From Acidithiobacillus sp. HP-2 (lineage in GTDB: Bacteria; Pseudomonadota; Gammaproteobacteria; Acidithiobacillales; Acidithiobacillaceae), in the NCBI RefSeq assembly GCF_015100155.1, contig NZ_JACKZA010000012.1, forward strand, positions 62,001 to 126,000: 64,000 bases of DNA. The letters run 5' to 3'. The notes below the pieces were generated by a model, which saw only the letters and a program-made list of their open reading frames with translations, was not told where the DNA came from and did not search any database. A program made the translations under genes and the position numbers. Below, piece by piece: positions 47,043 to 56,027 of this stretch; position 1 is the stretch's first letter, and each line of letters opens with the position of its first letter.

Positions 47043-47098
47043 CTGAACACGGCGGGCCAAAGTCGCTGCAAAGCTTCCCGGCCCACCGCCGAGTTCAG
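47043..47098. repeat. Inverted repeat between convergent clpB and acs
   Basis: The left arm (47043-47058) starts CTGAACACGGCGG, and the right arm (47080-47098) ends CCGCCGAGTTCAG. The arms pair with one mismatch and a 2-3 nt bulge around a 21-nt loop. It probably ends both transcripts, but lacks T tracts typical of intrinsic terminators. Confidence 0.5.
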
Positions 47099-47111
47099 GC
47101 TTACGCAGAAC

Positions 47112-49082
47112 TCAGCGTTTGTCCTGAGCCCCCAGTTGCTGCAGGGTGCCCGCATCTTCCAGGGTGCTGATGTCCTGCGTTACATCCTCGCCCCGGGCAA
47201 TAGAGCGTAACAATCGGCGCATGATTTTGCCCGAGCGGGTCTTGGGCAGGGCGTCGGTAAAACGAATATCATCCGGCCGGGCAATGGCGCCAATCAGTTC
47301 AGTGACCTGCACCCGTAATGCCGCGCCGAGTTCATCCCGGTCATCCCCTTGATGTTGATGTTTCAGTATAACAAAAGCACAAACAGCTTCTCCCTTGATT
47401 TCGTGGGGAATCCCTACCACAGCAGCTTCTGCCACTGCCGGATGGGCGACCAGGGCTGATTCTATTTCGGCGGTGCCCAGGCGATGCCCGGAAACGTTGA
47501 GCACATCGTCAATGCGGCCCATGACCCAGAAATAACCGTCCTGATCCCTACGGGCGCTGTCACCGGCTACATAGTAGCGGTTATTGAATTTGGCCCAATA
47601 ACTTTCAATGTAACGCTCCGGATTCCCCCAGACTCCACGTAACATGCCCGGCCAGGGTTGATCAATTACCAGATAACCCCCGGCGTCGGGAGCGTCAACC
47701 GGATCTCCCCGGTCATCCACAATCCGGGCACTGATGCCGGGTAAGGGGAGGGCGCAGGAGCCGGGTTTGTTGGCGGTGACGCCGGGAAGTGGCGCGATCA
47801 TGTGGCCACCGGTTTCAGTTTGCCACCAGGTATCGACAATGGGGCAGCGTCCCGCACCAATTTGCTGGGAATACCACATCCACGCTTCAGGGTTCATAGG
47901 TTCGCCGACGGTACCCAGCAGACGCAAACTCGACAAATCATGTCTGGCCGGCCATTCATCGCCCATTTTCATGAAAGCCCGGACGGCCGTAGGCGCCGTG
48001 TATAGTACGCTGATTCCATGGCGGGCGATCATTTCCCAGAAACGGTCGGGCTGGGGATACATGGGTGCACCTTCGTACATGAAAATGGTTGCGCCATTGG
48101 CGAGGGGGCCATACACCACATAACTGTGTCCGGTAATCCAGCCGACATCTGCCGTGCACCAGTACACATCTTCGGGTTTCAGATCAAAAGCCCAGCGGGT
48201 GGTCAGCATAGCCCAAAGCAAATAACCGGCGCTGCTGTGAAACACGCCCTTGGGTTTGCCGGTACTGCCGGAGGTATAGAGAATAAACAGCGGGTCTTCT
48301 GCCGCCATGGGCAGGGCGGGGCAGACGGCGCTTTGTCCGGCAACAGCTTCCTCCCACCAGATGTCGCGCCCTTCCTGCATGTCGATGTCCGCACCGGTTC
48401 GGCGCAGGACAATGACCCGTTTCACGGAATGTTCGTGTTCACGCAGCAATGCCTGATCGGCGTGATGTTTGAGAGGGACTTTTTTGCCAGCACGCCAGGC
48501 CCCATCTGCGGTAATAAGCATCACGGCAGACGTATCTTCAATACGATCTTTAAGCGCTTCGGCAGAAAAGCCGCCAAATACTACCGTATGAATGGCACCA
48601 AGACGGGCGCAGGCCAGCATGGCCACAACGGCCTCTGGGACCATGGGCATGTAAATGGCGACCCGATCGCCTTTTTTGACACCCTGATGGATGAGCGCAT
48701 TGGTAAAAATGCTGACCTCCCGGTGCAACTGCGCATAAGTATAGGTGCGGACTTCTCCGGCTTCCCCCTCCCAAATCAGTGCCGCTTTATGGCGCTGTGC
48801 CCCATGCAGATGACGATCCAGGCAGTTATGGGTCACATTGAGCTTGCCGTCGCTGAACCAGCGATAAAACGGCGCGTCGCTGGAGTCCAGTACCGTTTTG
48901 AACTCCGTGTCCCAGTCCAGATGCTGGCGCGCCAGATCAGCCCAAAATTGCTGAGGATCGTGTGCTGCTTTTTGCTGGAGTTCTGCAAAATCTTCTGCCG
49001 TCAGGTTTGCCTGGTCAGCAAAATCTGCGGGTACTGCGAAAAGGCGGTTTTCGGTCAGACTGGAATCAATGGCATTATTCAT
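47112..49082 (-). CDS. acs: Acetyl-CoA synthetase
   Basis: 656 aa. ATP-dependent activation of acetate through acetyl-AMP. ANL-family motifs: [55 protein letters not shown], and the acetylatable Lys in [11 protein letters not shown]. The N-terminus includes [20 protein letters not shown], typical of bacterial Acs. In an acidophile it would also help detoxify acetate; that is inference. Confidence 0.96.
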   Translation of the reverse strand: MNNAIDSSLTENRLFAVPADFADQANLTAEDFAELQQKAAHDPQQFWADLARQHLDWDTEFKTVLDSSDAPFYRWFSDGKLNVTHNCLDRHLHGAQRHKAALIWEGEAGEVRTYTYAQLHREVSIFTNALIHQGVKKGDRVAIYMPMVPEAVVAMLACARLGAIHTVVFGGFSAEALKDRIEDTSAVMLITADGAWRAGKKVPLKHHADQALLREHEHSVKRVIVLRRTGADIDMQEGRDIWWEEAVAGQSAVCPALPMAAEDPLFILYTSGSTGKPKGVFHSSAGYLLWAMLTTRWAFDLKPEDVYWCTADVGWITGHSYVVYGPLANGATIFMYEGAPMYPQPDRFWEMIARHGISVLYTAPTAVRAFMKMGDEWPARHDLSSLRLLGTVGEPMNPEAWMWYSQQIGAGRCPIVDTWWQTETGGHMIAPLPGVTANKPGSCALPLPGISARIVDDRGDPVDAPDAGGYLVIDQPWPGMLRGVWGNPERYIESYWAKFNNRYYVAGDSARRDQDGYFWVMGRIDDVLNVSGHRLGTAEIESALVAHPAVAEAAVVGIPHEIKGEAVCAFVILKHQHQGDDRDELGAALRVQVTELIGAIARPDDIRFTDALPKTRSGKIMRRLLRSIARGEDVTQDISTLEDAGTLQQLGAQDKR

Positions 49083-49188
49083 AAATCACTCTCAATTTTT
49101 TTGTGTGGTCCGCATATTCAGATAATGCTTTAACATAGCATAGAGAAAAGCGTTCCTGGACTATTCGGCTACTGGCCAGCTTGAAAAC

Positions 49189-51177
49189 TTATGCGGTGAC
49201 TGCAGTTTCCTGTGCAGTGTTACCCTCAAGAACATACAGTTCGGCTTTGGTCAGTGCTGCGGGGCTACCAAATAAAACCAGTACATCTCCAGATTTCAAT
49301 ACGGTATCCGGAGCCGGATCGCGCCCGCGAATACCGTGCCGCCGCACGGCCACCACAGACACGCCAAAACTGGTCAAATTCAGCTCGCGAAGGCTAAGGC
49401 GCAAGCCAAAAGCGGTTTCACCCAAAGGGATAGAGGCCAGTCGCGCCGAAGCCTGATCTTCGCCGGGTTCAGAACCGCCCCAGAATGCGCCACGGAAGAA
49501 CTGGTAGCGCTCCTGACGAAAACGCCTGACCCGACGTAATACGGTGCTGATGGGAAAACCGATGAGTAATAAGGTCTGAGAGGCGAGCATCAAGGCCCCT
49601 TCGTTTACCTCCGGCACTACTTCATCGGCTCCGGCGGCTTCCAATTTTTCCAGTTGGCTGTCGTCATGAGCACGGACCACCACCGGTAATTCTGGTCTCA
49701 ACTCCTTGATTATGGAAAGAACCCGCTGACTGGACGCGACATTGGCATAGGTGATCACCACCGCCCGCGCCGAGAAAATTCCCGCCGCCTGCAAAACGTC
49801 ACGTCGACTGGCATCCCCATAAAATATGGACTCTCCCGCAGACTGCGCCTGACGGACCCGCACCGGATCCAGATCCAGGGCAATAAAAGGAATAGCTTCT
49901 TCTTCAAGTACCCTGCCTACACTTTGACCAACCCGGCCATATCCACAAAGCACCACGTGGGCCTTGAGATCAGCGGCGCGTATTTCAGTGAGTTGCTGAT
50001 CGCGATGATTGTGGTAACTTCCCACCAATTTGCGCGCAATCCAGCCATTACGTTCTACCAGAATGGGTGCCAACATCATGGATAACAACATACCGCCCAA
50101 CACAGGCTGCAACACATGCGCGGGTAACAATTGGTATTGATTGGCCAGTGCCAGCAATACAAAACCAAATTCTCCCGCTTGTGCAAGGACAATGGCAGAG
50201 CGTAATGCCACTCCGGGTTCATAACCGAATAATCGGCTCAGCCCCCACACCAGAAAGCCTTTTAGAAACACAATCAGCAATAAAACGATGAGCACCCAGG
50301 CAATATTCGCCCACCAGGCGGGCAAATCCACCAACATCCCGATGGTGACAAAAAACAGCCCCAGGAGAATATCGCGAAAGGGCGCAATATCAGCTTCCAC
50401 CTGATAGCGATAGGCGGTTTCGGAAATCAGCATGCCCGCTACAAATGCGCCCAAAGCCAAAGAAAGCCCGGCCTGTTCCGTAATCCACGCCAGAGCCAGG
50501 GTCACCAGTAACACATTGAGCATGAACAGCTCAGTAGATTTGCGGTTGGCAATCAACTGAAACCAGGGCCGCATTATCGGCCGGCCAATGACCAGCAAGA
50601 CCAATAACACCACCACCGCTTTAAGACCGGCCATGGCAAGATCATGAGGAAGCTCTTTGGCGGACCCTGCCAGTGCCGGAATCAGAATCAGCAGGGGAAC
50701 TACGGCTAAATCCTGAAACAGCAATACACTGACCGCTATGCGACCGTGACGGGACTGCATTTCCATTTTCTCGGCCAGGGCACGGATTACCATGGCCGTC
50801 GATGACATGGCCAGAATGCCCCCGAGAATCACGCCGGTTTTCCAGGAAAGCGGAATAATCAGAGCAATACCCACAAAAATAACACTGGTAAGCAAAACCT
50901 GGGCAGCGCCCATACCAAAAATCAGTCGTCGCATGCTCATGAATTGTGAAAGACTGAATTCCAGCCCAATGCTGAACATCAGAAACACCACACCAAATGC
51001 TGCCAGTTGACGGGTGCTGGCCAGATCGGGCACCACCGCAAGAGCATGCGGCCCGAGAATGACTCCGGTCAGCAGATAGGCAAACACTGCGGGCAACTGC
51101 AAAAAGCGCAGGACCCCCACCAGGATCACGCCCGTAGCGAGCAGCAAGATAATGATTAGCAGTCCCTGATCGTGCAT
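49189..51177 (-). CDS. CPA2 cation:proton antiporter with TrkA-N and TrkA-C domains
   Basis: 662 aa, KefB/YbaL-like. An N-terminal Na+/H+ exchanger domain of about 12-13 TMs (LTGVILGPHALAVV, IGLEFSLSQF, LALGAFVAGMLISET) is followed by an RCK/TrkA-N NAD-binding domain (HVVLCGYGRVGQSVGRVLEEE) and a TrkA-C domain. It exchanges K+ or Na+ for H+ under ligand control. ATG 51177 with GAGGAGACCT is preferred over 51198. No KefF/KefG-like ancillary gene is adjacent. Confidence 0.9.
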   Translation of the reverse strand: MHDQGLLIIILLLATGVILVGVLRFLQLPAVFAYLLTGVILGPHALAVVPDLASTRQLAAFGVVFLMFSIGLEFSLSQFMSMRRLIFGMGAAQVLLTSVIFVGIALIIPLSWKTGVILGGILAMSSTAMVIRALAEKMEMQSRHGRIAVSVLLFQDLAVVPLLILIPALAGSAKELPHDLAMAGLKAVVVLLVLLVIGRPIMRPWFQLIANRKSTELFMLNVLLVTLALAWITEQAGLSLALGAFVAGMLISETAYRYQVEADIAPFRDILLGLFFVTIGMLVDLPAWWANIAWVLIVLLLIVFLKGFLVWGLSRLFGYEPGVALRSAIVLAQAGEFGFVLLALANQYQLLPAHVLQPVLGGMLLSMMLAPILVERNGWIARKLVGSYHNHRDQQLTEIRAADLKAHVVLCGYGRVGQSVGRVLEEEAIPFIALDLDPVRVRQAQSAGESIFYGDASRRDVLQAAGIFSARAVVITYANVASSQRVLSIIKELRPELPVVVRAHDDSQLEKLEAAGADEVVPEVNEGALMLASQTLLLIGFPISTVLRRVRRFRQERYQFFRGAFWGGSEPGEDQASARLASIPLGETAFGLRLSLRELNLTSFGVSVVAVRRHGIRGRDPAPDTVLKSGDVLVLFGSPAALTKAELYVLEGNTAQETAVTA

Positions 51178-51334
51178 AGGTCTCCTCAGCAAACACACCA
51201 GAATCTGGTCATGGCGCTTGCGTGGTTTTCATAGGTAGGGTCGATTGAGTGTTTGCACTCCCCGAAAGGGATATGGGCTTATGTTCGGCAGATGCCCACT
51301 TTCTGTTATCATAACCGGAAAAGGAGAAATGCGC

Positions 51335-52324
51335 ATGTATATTGTCACGGGCGGAGCTGGATTCATCGGCGCCAATATTGTTTATTCACTGAATCAAAAA
51401 GGTATTTCAGACATTCTCGTGGTTGACCACCTGACCCGCGCAGACAAGTTTCTCAACCTCACCGATCTGGAAATTGCCGACTACATGGAAGCTGAGCGTC
51501 TTCTGGAGTTGATTCAGAATGATCAGCTGCAAGGTGTCGAAGCCGTTTTCCATGAAGGCGCCTGTTCCGATACCATGGCCACGGATGGGCGTTATGTCAT
51601 GGAAAACAACTATGCTTTCAGCAAGGCGTTACTGCATTGGTGTCAACGGCACAATATTCCTTTTCTGTATGCATCCAGTGCTTCTGTTTACGGTATGACC
51701 GGGAGTTTTACGGAAAAACGCGAAGCCGAATCTCCCCTGAATATTTATGGTTTCAGCAAGTTTCAGTTTGATCAGTATTTACGGCGCATGTGGAATGAGT
51801 TGAAGGCCCCGGTACATGGATTTCGCTACTTCAATGTCTATGGCCCCCGGGAGTTTCATAAGGGCCGTATGGCTTCTGTGGCCATGCATTTTTACAGGCA
51901 ATATCGGCTGGATGGGCATGTGCATCTGTTCGCAGGCAGTGCCGGTTATGCGGATGGCGAGCAACGTCGAGATTTTATTCACGTAGATGACGTAGTGTCC
52001 GCCAATATGCACTTTCTGGATCATCCACACAGCGGTATTTACAACGTGGGCACGGGGCAGGCTCAAAGCTTCAATGATGTGGCTGTCACTGTGGTCAACA
52101 GTATGCGGCGTATGGCCGGTGAGGAAACTCACGATTTACCCAGCCTGCAAAAATCCCAAACCATTCGTTATATCAGCATGCCTGATGCACTGCATGGTAA
52201 ATATCAAAGTTTCACACAGGCTGACATTCGCCAATTACGCGCTGCAGGTTATAGCAAAACCTTTCTCTCCGTAGAACAGGGAGTGGAGCGTTACATCGAC
52301 TGGCTGGCTGAACGGGACCAATAA
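51335..52324 (+). CDS. hldD: ADP-L-glycero-D-manno-heptose 6-epimerase
   Basis: 329 aa. Last step of ADP-heptose synthesis for the LPS inner core. Extended SDR: YIVTGGAGFIGANIVYSLN (NAD site), HEGACSDT, catalytic ASSASVYG and YGFSKFQFD (YxxxK), then NVYGPREFHKGRMASVAMHFY, which is characteristic of HldD. ATG 51335 has AAGGAG 8 nt upstream; the in-frame extension to 51245 is not supported. TAATG overlap with the next epimerase. Confidence 0.94.
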   Translation: MYIVTGGAGFIGANIVYSLNQKGISDILVVDHLTRADKFLNLTDLEIADYMEAERLLELIQNDQLQGVEAVFHEGACSDTMATDGRYVMENNYAFSKALLHWCQRHNIPFLYASSASVYGMTGSFTEKREAESPLNIYGFSKFQFDQYLRRMWNELKAPVHGFRYFNVYGPREFHKGRMASVAMHFYRQYRLDGHVHLFAGSAGYADGEQRRDFIHVDDVVSANMHFLDHPHSGIYNVGTGQAQSFNDVAVTVVNSMRRMAGEETHDLPSLQKSQTIRYISMPDALHGKYQSFTQADIRQLRAAGYSKTFLSVEQGVERYIDWLAERDQ

Positions 52325-53334
52325 TGGAAACGCGGGTACTCATCACCGGCGTTGCCGGATTCATTGGGTTTCACCTTGCGCGGCGTTTGCTGGCCGATGG
52401 ATGGATTGTGCAGGGGATTGATAATCTTAACGACTATTATGATCCTAACCTCAAAAAAGATCGTCTCGCTCAACTGGAAGGTCATCCAGCTTTTCAGTTT
52501 AAAAAAATCGATCTGGCAGATCGCTCCGCCATGGATACGCTTTTTGCGGGACCCCATTTTGATGTGGTGATTCATCTGGCCGCTCAGGCTGGTGTGCGTT
52601 ATTCATTGCAGGCTCCGCACAGTTATGTGGACAGTAATGTGACCGGTTTCTTGCACATCCTTGAGGGATGTCGGGCACAAAAAGTCGGGCATCTGCTTTT
52701 TGCGTCTTCCAGCTCTGTGTATGGAGCCAATAGTCAACTCCCTTACAGCGTTCACGATCCGGTGGATCATCCAGTCAGCCTTTATGCGGCCACCAAGCGG
52801 GCAGGGGAGTTGATGGCTCATAGTTATGCGCACTTGTATGGCATTCCCTGTACGGGGCTGCGTTTTTTTACCGTTTATGGTCCCTGGGGAAGGCCGGACA
52901 TGGCGTATTTCAGCTTCACCCGCAAAATCCTTGCCGGTGAAAAAATTCCGGTATTTAATCATGGAAAAATGCAGCGGGATTTTACTTATATAGACGACAT
53001 CATAGAAGGTGTTACCCGTCTTGTTCCGAAAATACCCGGCCCGCAGGCCAGCTGGCCTGCGGATCCGGCATCCAGTGCCGCGCCTTTTCAGATACACAAT
53101 ATCGGCAATCATACACCGGTAGCCCTGACGGACTTTATTCATACGCTGGAAGAGTGTCTGGATAAAAAGGCAGAAATCGAATGGCTGCCCATGCAGGATG
53201 GTGACGTGGTAGCTACCTACGCCGATGTCTCTGCACTTCAGGAGGCTGTCGCTTTTGCTCCGGACACGCCCTTGCGTGCGGGACTGCAGCACTTTGTGGA
53301 CTGGTACCGTCGGTATTATGGCAATGCCCAATAA
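52324..53334 (+). CDS. NAD-dependent sugar epimerase, UDP-glucuronate 4-epimerase-like
   Basis: 336-aa extended SDR. VLITGVAGFIGFHLARRLL, the acceptor-site loop DNLNDYYDPNLKKDRL, HLAAQAGVRYSLQAPHSYVDSN, catalytic SLYAATKRAGE and FFTVYGPWGRPDMAYFSFTRKIL. The DYYDxxLKxxRL and AGVRYSxxxP runs are typical of UDP-glucuronate 4-epimerases (CapI-like). It would supply UDP-galacturonate for LPS or exopolysaccharide. The first base is shared with the hldD stop codon. Confidence 0.9.
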   Translation: METRVLITGVAGFIGFHLARRLLADGWIVQGIDNLNDYYDPNLKKDRLAQLEGHPAFQFKKIDLADRSAMDTLFAGPHFDVVIHLAAQAGVRYSLQAPHSYVDSNVTGFLHILEGCRAQKVGHLLFASSSSVYGANSQLPYSVHDPVDHPVSLYAATKRAGELMAHSYAHLYGIPCTGLRFFTVYGPWGRPDMAYFSFTRKILAGEKIPVFNHGKMQRDFTYIDDIIEGVTRLVPKIPGPQASWPADPASSAAPFQIHNIGNHTPVALTDFIHTLEECLDKKAEIEWLPMQDGDVVATYADVSALQEAVAFAPDTPLRAGLQHFVDWYRRYYGNAQ

Positions 53335-53731
53335 GCCACTTCATCTTCAATCCATTCATTTACGCAGCCGCACGGAATTTGTTTGGCATCAACTGCGTTA
53401 TACAGCCATTGGGCTGGGTTTTATGACCATCTCTTTGGGGGTCGGTATCCTGGGTTACCATTTTCTGGGAAAGATCAACTGGATCAACAGTCTGCTCAAT
53501 GCCAGCATGATTCTCAGTGGTATGGGGCCGGTGTCCAACCTGCATGGGACTGTCGCCAAGCTTTTTGCCAGTGCCTACGCTCTATATTCGGGTATTGTCT
53601 ATCTGGCAGTATCTGCTGTTCTTCTTTACCCGATAGTCATGCGGCTCCTGAAGATTTTACATCTTCAGGCTCTTAACACCACTACGGATAATTTGCATGC
53701 AAAGCAGAAAGTCTATGCAGACGACGAATAA
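53324..53731 (+). CDS. Small two-TM membrane protein
   Basis: 135 aa of unknown function, from a family seen in diverse bacteria as I remember it. A basic N-terminus is followed by TM1 (TAIGLGFMTISLGVGILGYHFL) and a conserved loop, LNASMILSGMGPVSNLHGTVAKLFASAYALYSGIVYLAV, leading into TM2. The loop-helix re-entry and GMGP-x-ALYSG pattern recall a pore-loop protein; that is only a resemblance. ATG 53324 overlaps the epimerase by 11 bp; the 3' end overlaps the convergent desaturase by 19 bp. Confidence 0.72.
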   Translation: MPNKPLHLQSIHLRSRTEFVWHQLRYTAIGLGFMTISLGVGILGYHFLGKINWINSLLNASMILSGMGPVSNLHGTVAKLFASAYALYSGIVYLAVSAVLLYPIVMRLLKILHLQALNTTTDNLHAKQKVYADDE

Positions 53732-54843
53732 TCAGCAGGCTGTTTTTCCGGGGTAAACGCTGGCACCGGTTGAGGCACTGATCTCAGAGTTTTTTGATCA
53801 ATCCAGCTGCGGCCGGAACGAAAACTCATCCATTGCTTTGCGTCATAATCATAGAGTTTGCAGTCACTGAATATTCGACGCACAGATCTAAAACTAAAAC
53901 GCATTTCATGCAGATAGATACCATAGGCCGAGCGCAGGTCTTCATAAGCTGCTTCAAGATGATAATAGGGGATACGCGGATCTACATGATGCGGCGCATG
54001 AATCAGGATGTTATGAATAAGCATTTCGCTGATTTTTGAACAACGCACGACCGTACTGCAATATAGTTGGCCAACACTCTGACTCCATTCTTCTTTTTCC
54101 ATAAAAAAGGGAATGTCAGGATGCGTGTGATGCAGATAAACAAAAAGGGCAATGTAGTAATTGAAAACCAGAAAGGGGAGCAGCACCGCTGCGATAAAGC
54201 CCAGGGGACCTGCCGCCCACCAGGAAAATGCCGAAAATACCATGAAAAACAGTGCAGTAATGATTTTACTTAAGGTAAAAGCGCGCCTGTTTTTCTGATC
54301 TGCCTTGAAACGCACCATTCCGGGCCACCATACGCGCAGCAGATAATGCAAGGCACAGGTATAAGGGCTTCGCTCCAGTCGATATATCCATTTTTGAAAG
54401 ATGTTTTTTTGGCGATATTCCCGGGGGGTTAATGGTTTCCAGATCCAGTCAATGGGGCTCAGACTCGTAAACCCATGGTGCACGCGATTATGTCCAAAAG
54501 CCCATAGGCGATACATATTGAAGGAAGGCAACATGAACAGTGTGCCCAATACCTCGGCCAGGTGCCGATTTTCAAATAAGGCGCCATGCGCGGCATCGTG
54601 GGCCCAGACAAACATGAAAGCAACAGCAGATCCTGCCACCAGGCCGAGCAGCAGCTGTGCCCACCAATGGTGGATCAGCAATATGCCAGTAATCGCCGCT
54701 AGATAAAGCCCTGCGTCAAAAGCATAACTGAACAAAGCCTTGCTGATATCGCGTTGATAACATTCCGGCCGAATAGACTGACGAACCGTTTGAATTTTAA
54801 GTGATTTCAAGGCATCATATTGCTTTCCTGGATCTGCTTGCAT
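53713..54843 (-). CDS. Membrane fatty acid desaturase
   Basis: About 376 aa. Three His boxes for the di-iron centre: HDAAHG, HNRVHHG and HAPHHVDPRIPYYH, between two TM pairs. It introduces double bonds in acyl chains or a related lipid using O2. Its unusual trait is the middle box, HNRVHH rather than HxxHH alone, as in carotenoid or CrtW-like and some omega-3-like desaturases. ATG 54843 has AGGGCG upstream; ATG 54885 is an alternative. Confidence 0.85.
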   Translation of the reverse strand: MQADPGKQYDALKSLKIQTVRQSIRPECYQRDISKALFSYAFDAGLYLAAITGILLIHHWWAQLLLGLVAGSAVAFMFVWAHDAAHGALFENRHLAEVLGTLFMLPSFNMYRLWAFGHNRVHHGFTSLSPIDWIWKPLTPREYRQKNIFQKWIYRLERSPYTCALHYLLRVWWPGMVRFKADQKNRRAFTLSKIITALFFMVFSAFSWWAAGPLGFIAAVLLPFLVFNYYIALFVYLHHTHPDIPFFMEKEEWSQSVGQLYCSTVVRCSKISEMLIHNILIHAPHHVDPRIPYYHLEAAYEDLRSAYGIYLHEMRFSFRSVRRIFSDCKLYDYDAKQWMSFRSGRSWIDQKTLRSVPQPVPAFTPEKQPADYSSSA

Positions 54844-54876
54844 TTGAGTCGCCCTATATAAATATAATAGCACATT

Positions 54877-54904
54877 ATTATACATAATATACCGCGATCA
54901 CCAA
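54877..54904 (-). promoter_or_regulatory. Candidate promoter of the desaturase gene
   Basis: On the minus strand, TTGGTG (54899-54904), a 16-bp spacer and TATAAT (54877-54882). The -10 is a perfect consensus, about 34 bp before the ATG. Confidence 0.35.
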
Positions 54905-54971
54905 GTGTTTTTGAGTATCCGGGCGAGTCAGTCTTGGAGCTCACTATCCGCCCAGGGTGCAGGACCGGTAT

Positions 54972-54999
54972 TTGGCATGGGAAAAATTAGTGCTAACAT
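54972..54999 (+). promoter_or_regulatory. Candidate promoter of the lipoprotein pair
   Basis: TTGGCA (54972-54977), a 16-bp spacer, TAACAT (54994-54999); about 78 bp before the first lipoprotein ATG, and back to back with the desaturase promoter. Confidence 0.3.
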
Positions 55000-55076
55000 G
55001 GTACGGTCATTTGCGCTATAAATGATGTGTAACTGAAGCTGTCATCCTGTATTAACTATTTAGGAGAGTGAAAGAA

Positions 55077-55379
55077 ATGTTGGATATCGCTAAGATCAAA
55101 CCTGTTGCCCGTATTGTTCTGGTTGCTGGCGCCATTGCTCTGGCATCGGCCTGCGCCAAGAAAGAAGACACCACCGCTGCGGCGGATAGTAGTGCAACCA
55201 CCACGACAGAATCTGCTGCTCCGGCAAACACGACCAGCACTGATACCAGTGCTGCCGCTGCGCCTATGGAATCAGCTGCGCCCGATACCAGTGCTGACAG
55301 CAGTGCTGCAGCTGACACCAGCAGTGCCGATTCTTCGGATACGGCTGCCAGCGACAGCTCCGGTGCCTCTACAGACTAA
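55077..55379 (+). CDS. Low-complexity Ser/Thr/Ala/Asp lipoprotein
   Basis: 100 aa. A signal peptide ends in the lipobox ALASAC, then KKE, then about 70 residues made almost only of Ala, Ser, Thr, Asp, Glu and Pro. The N-terminal 35 residues (IKPVARIVLVAGAIALASACAKKE) are clearly related to those of the next gene (INPVMRLLVLASVVTLAAACAKKE). The haem domain is absent. It is probably an unfolded, acidic periplasmic or surface tether. ATG 55077, with AGGAGAG upstream. Confidence 0.75.
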   Translation: MLDIAKIKPVARIVLVAGAIALASACAKKEDTTAAADSSATTTTESAAPANTTSTDTSAAAAPMESAAPDTSADSSAAADTSSADSSDTAASDSSGASTD

Positions 55380-55426
55380 GTTGTTACAAGGGTAGTCCAT
55401 AACCAGAAAAAAGAGGAGGCGTATTT

Positions 55427-55981
55427 ATGATGAACGTACGCAATATCAACCCAGTCATGCGCCTTCTGGTACTCGCCAGTGTAGTAACTCTCGCTGCAGC
55501 CTGTGCCAAGAAGGAAGAGTCCACCACCGCGCCCAGTGATAGCTCTGCTACCAGCTCGGCCATGAGTAGTGACCAGGGTTCTGGATCTACCCAAAGTGAT
55601 GACAGCACTGGATCTACCACCTCGCCATCCAGTTTTGATGTGCAGGGAGGGAGCGGGCACTTTGTGAAAGTGGCTGCATCAGGGGCCACTATGAATACGG
55701 ATCAGATGGCTAAAGCAAAATCCCTGGCAGAAGCCAAGGGCTGTTTTGCCTGTCATCAGGTGGAAGCCAAGGTTGTTGGGCCGGCTTTTGCTTGGGTTGC
55801 CTATAAATACAAGGGTAATCCCAAGGCGGTTGACACGCTGAGTCATGCCATTGAACACGGTGTATCGGGTGTATGGGGTGGAATGCCGATGCCAGCACAA
55901 AGCGTGACACCGGCTCAGGCTAAAGAATTGGCTGCCTGGGTACTGGCGCAAAAGTCTATTGCTCCGCCAAAATCAGCCTGA
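55427..55981 (+). CDS. Lipoprotein class I cytochrome c
   Basis: 184 aa. Lipobox LAAAC, then a Ser/Thr/Asp/Gly-rich linker (about residues 28-75), then a c-type haem domain: AEAKGCFACHQVEAKVVGPAFAWVAYKYKG, with CFACH binding haem and the probable Met axial ligand in GGMPMPAQSVT. It resembles cytochrome c551/c552 domains. The flexible linker would let a membrane-anchored haem reach a partner, a likely electron shuttle in the periplasm. The last gene before a strong terminator. Confidence 0.88.
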   Translation: MMNVRNINPVMRLLVLASVVTLAAACAKKEESTTAPSDSSATSSAMSSDQGSGSTQSDDSTGSTTSPSSFDVQGGSGHFVKVAASGATMNTDQMAKAKSLAEAKGCFACHQVEAKVVGPAFAWVAYKYKGNPKAVDTLSHAIEHGVSGVWGGMPMPAQSVTPAQAKELAAWVLAQKSIAPPKSA

Positions 55982-56000
55982 CATTTTTCAGGCCTGTTAA

Positions 56001-56026
56001 AACCCCCGCCCAGCGGGGGTTTTTTA
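56001..56026 (+). terminator. Rho-independent terminator after cytochrome c gene
   Basis: CCCCCGC (56003-56009) and GCGGGGG (56013-56019), a 3-nt loop, then TTTTTT. It ends 2 bp before the annotated ampG ATG. Confidence 0.9.
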
Positions 56027-56027
56027 T

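Noticed and set aside
48018-49133. Plus-strand frame (371 codons) opposite acs
   Set aside because: Antisense shadow of Acs, whose motifs are all intact.
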